From contig PLUZ01000272.1 in the NCBI GenBank assembly GCA_003162995.1, forward strand, positions 1 through 15,878: 15,878 nt of DNA. The letters run 5' to 3'. Below the pieces are notes generated by a model that was not told the DNA's origin, made no database searches, and worked only from the letters and a program-made list of their open reading frames with translations. Positions 13,903-15,878 of this stretch are shown here, piece after piece. Source of the DNA: Methylocapsa sp. GTDB taxonomy: Bacteria; Pseudomonadota; Alphaproteobacteria; Rhizobiales; Beijerinckiaceae. The stretch's first letter is position 1. Each line of letters opens with the position of its first letter. A program made the position numbers and the translations under genes.

Positions 13903-14802
13903 TTATTTCTTGGCCGGTGCTGGAGCAGGAGCTGCCGGAGCCGGGCTTGCCGCCGCGGGCTTGTCCGTTTTGGGCGGTGCTGGCGGTTCCGTGATCTCGA
14001 TCTTGGCCCCCTTGCGCAAATCCGTGACATAGGCCAATTGCGCCTTTTGCACGACATAGCGGCTCACTTGGTCCTTGACCTGATCGAAAGTCGGAGGGGT
14101 CTTCTCGCGTTTGTCCAAGATTTCGATGAGATGCCAGCCGAATGGGCTCTTCACCGGATCGGACATTTGGCCGACGTCGAGCTTGAAAGCGGCATCGGCG
14201 AATTCCGGCACCATGCGATCCTTGGTGAACCAGCCAAGATCGCCGCCTTCCGAGCCCGGATCCTTCGACACCTCCTTCGCAACCTTCTCGAATTCCTCGC
14301 CGCCCATGATCCGTTTCAGGGCGCTTTTCGCTTCGTCCTCGGTGGCGACAAGGATATGACGCGCATGGATCTCGGTCTCCGGCTTTTGCTTTTTCACCTC
14401 TTCGTCATAAGTGGCCTTGACGGCGGCATCGGTGGCAGCGGTTTTCGCGACCTGCGCGAGGACGCCCTCCATTAGCAGCTTTTCCTTATAATACGCGAGC
14501 TTCTTGGCAAATTCCGGGGTCTGGTCGGCCTTCTCGGACAGGGCCTTTTGCGCCACCAGTTCGCTATTGATCAAATAATCGAGCAGATAGCCTTCGCGCG
14601 ATTTGTCGTCTAGCTGGGGCGGCAGGCTCCCGCGCAGATCATCGGCGGCGATCTTCAAATCGTCATCGGTAATTTGCTTTCCGTTGACCGTGGCGAGTAT
14701 CTTGGCCGTTGCAGGAAAGGCAGCAAGGATCGCGGGCGTTGCCAGGGCCAGCATGCACGCCATACCGGCAGCTTTGGTACGCAGGCTTTTCGTCAGAAAC
14801 AT
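13903..14802 (-). CDS. Periplasmic peptidyl-prolyl cis-trans isomerase, parvulin (PpiC/SurA-like)
   Basis: A 299-residue exported prolyl isomerase. A signal peptide spans about residues 1-33 (TKAAGMACMLALATPAILAA, cleavage after ATA). A helical SurA-like chaperone segment follows (about 35-140, starting LATVNGKQITDDDL). The parvulin domain lies at about 145-235 with HARHILV, then SKDPGSEGGDLGWF, MVPEF and SPFGWHLIEILDKRE. The C-terminal tail is alanine/proline/lysine-rich (PPAPPKTDKPAAASPAPAAP), low-complexity and probably unstructured. Role: folding of exported or outer-membrane proteins in the periplasm. The start is set at the ATG 14800-14802, where the signal peptide begins and a GGAG lies about 9 bases upstream. 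The open frame beyond it is not coding-like. It diverges from secA, so both genes serve protein export. Confidence 0.93.
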   Translation of the reverse strand: MFLTKSLRTKAAGMACMLALATPAILAAFPATAKILATVNGKQITDDDLKIAADDLRGSLPPQLDDKSREGYLLDYLINSELVAQKALSEKADQTPEFAKKLAYYKEKLLMEGVLAQVAKTAATDAAVKATYDEEVKKQKPETEIHARHILVATEDEAKSALKRIMGGEEFEKVAKEVSKDPGSEGGDLGWFTKDRMVPEFADAAFKLDVGQMSDPVKSPFGWHLIEILDKREKTPPTFDQVKDQVSRYVVQKAQLAYVTDLRKGAKIEITEPPAPPKTDKPAAASPAPAAPAPAPAKK

Positions 14803-15222
14803 GAAGTTGAGCTCCGCAAGATTAGGCCGCCGCTTCCCGCGCCGCGCCGCATTAAGGGGATTTGCCGCGCGACCATGCACGGACCGGCGGATTTGACAAG
14901 CCCCGCCCCCAATCTTATCTGTCGACTGGGCAGCCCCCGGATCGAATTTCTTAAGGATTTTGCCAGCCGCCGCTCGCTGGCAATCCGTGTTTCGATCCTC
15001 CAAATAAAGCATTGCAGTGCGGCGGACACGAGGGTTTCCGGGCAATCGCCCAAGCTTTGAAGTACGATCCCCCGCAAGCGGAAACCGGCTGCCAGATCAA
15101 AGATCACGCGAAAACAAGCGAGTTTAGACGGTGATCCAATGTGATGTGATGGGATCGTGCTTTAAGCGCTCATGGCCATTAAAGAGAGTGCTCCGGTCCG
15201 TGTCCAGAAAGGTCGTTTTATA
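14803..15222. other. 420-bp divergent intergenic region between ppiC-like gene and secA
   Basis: No convincing gene is seen here. It contains TTGACA at 14893-14898, which is a perfect -35 box on the secA strand but with a poor -10 and about 300 bases from secA. It also contains an 8-bp inverted repeat TTGCCAGC (14960-14967) / GCTGGCAA (14976-14983). Promoters for both genes should lie here. Confidence 0.45.
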
Positions 15223-15878
15223 ATGTTGGGCTCCTTTGCGAAAAAGATTTTCGGCTCCTCGAACGATCGCCGTCTCAAGGGCTACCGGCCGAAAGTCGCG
15301 GCGATCAACGCGCTTGAGCCAGAGGTGCAAAAGCTCACCGATGCCGAACTCGCCGGACAAACGGCAGCGTTCCGGGAGGCGTTCGCCGCCGGCAAGACGC
15401 TCGAGGAACTGCTCGTGCCGGCATTCGCCACGGTGCGGGAGGCGGCGCGCCGCGTCCTCGGACAACGGCACTTCGATGTCCAGCTGATCGGCGGCATGGT
15501 GCTGCATGAAGGCGCGATCGCGGAGATGCGCACCGGTGAAGGCAAGACGCTTGTCGCGACGCTCGCCTGCTATCTCAACGCACTCGCCGGCAAAGGCGTG
15601 CATGTCGTCACCGTCAATGATTATCTCGCCCGCCGCGACGCCGAATGGATGGGCAGCATTTATCACTTCCTCGGCCTTTCGACCGGGATCATCGTGCATG
15701 GCCTCGAAGACGAGGAACGCCGCCGCGCCTATGCCGCCGACATTACCTACGGCACCAACAATGAGTTCGGCTTCGACTATCTCCGCGACAATATGAAATA
15801 CGAACTCTCTCAGATGGTTCAGCGCGGCCATCATTACGCGATCGTCGACGAGGTCGATTCGATCCTGATCGACGAGGC
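15223..15878 (+). CDS. secA: Preprotein translocase ATPase SecA (5' part, runs off window)
   Basis: The first 218 codons of SecA. The N-terminal segment [19 protein letters not shown] is followed by [27 protein letters not shown]. Then come Walker A in MRTGEGKT (about 102-109), [34 protein letters not shown], and the DEVD box at about 209-212 in [14 protein letters not shown]. SecA drives secretory proteins through SecYEG at the inner membrane by ATP hydrolysis. The ATG at 15223 has AAAGG about 10 bases upstream. The C-terminal two-thirds of the protein lies beyond the window. Confidence 0.97.
   Translation, partial: MLGSFAKKIFGSSNDRRLKGYRPKVAAINALEPEVQKLTDAELAGQTAAFREAFAAGKTLEELLVPAFATVREAARRVLGQRHFDVQLIGGMVLHEGAIAEMRTGEGKTLVATLACYLNALAGKGVHVVTVNDYLARRDAEWMGSIYHFLGLSTGIIVHGLEDEERRRAYAADITYGTNNEFGFDYLRDNMKYELSQMVQRGHHYAIVDEVDSILIDE

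Noticed and set aside
14803..15045. N-terminal extension of the prolyl isomerase frame
   Set aside because: The signal peptide and ribosome-binding site fix the start at 14802; the upstream residues look like translated non-coding DNA.

Overview
The window reads as chromosomal DNA of a GC-rich alphaproteobacterium. The block at the right end (mutT, argJ, a parvulin-type ppiC, then divergent secA) is an arrangement I associate with the order Hyphomicrobiales. The style of the intergenic palindromes and the overall protein flavour suggest a Beijerinckiaceae-like relative. That placement rests on recall, not a search. No rRNA, tRNA, CRISPR array, insertion sequence or prophage was seen.

Left third (1-5142): the 3' part of a gene for a secreted, cysteine-rich, possibly thaumatin-like protein. 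It is followed by a REP-like hairpin and an ArsR regulator whose start codon lies inside an operator-like repeat. The regulator gene overlaps a fused double-AHSA1 (SRPBCC) gene. Next come a divergent pair (NADPH-dependent FMN reductase / small exported six-cysteine protein), a YggS-type PLP-binding protein, and a convergent L,D-transpeptidase-family gene without a signal peptide.

Middle (5143-10783): a palindromic intergenic repeat, then an orphan OmpR/PhoB-type response regulator followed by a stand-alone cyclic-nucleotide-binding protein. After that comes what I consider the most coherent functional unit. A TetR regulator diverges from an operon of carotenoid oxygenase, NTF2/SnoaL-like protein and aldehyde dehydrogenase. 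The two directions are separated by a perfect 11-bp inverted repeat just downstream of a consensus -35 box. The likely chemistry is oxidative cleavage of a carotenoid or apocarotenoid to an aldehyde, then oxidation to the acid, with TetR sensing a substrate or product. This is inferred from families and context.

Right third (10784-15878): an AT-richer stretch holds one gene of unrecognised function that is split by a single in-frame TAG with no frame change. It is a decaying pseudogene, a sequencing error or, least likely, a recoded gene. Then follow mutT and argJ (minus strand), about 330 bp of nested palindromes, a periplasmic parvulin-like prolyl isomerase (minus strand), a 420-bp divergent intergenic region, and the first 218 codons of secA running off the window.
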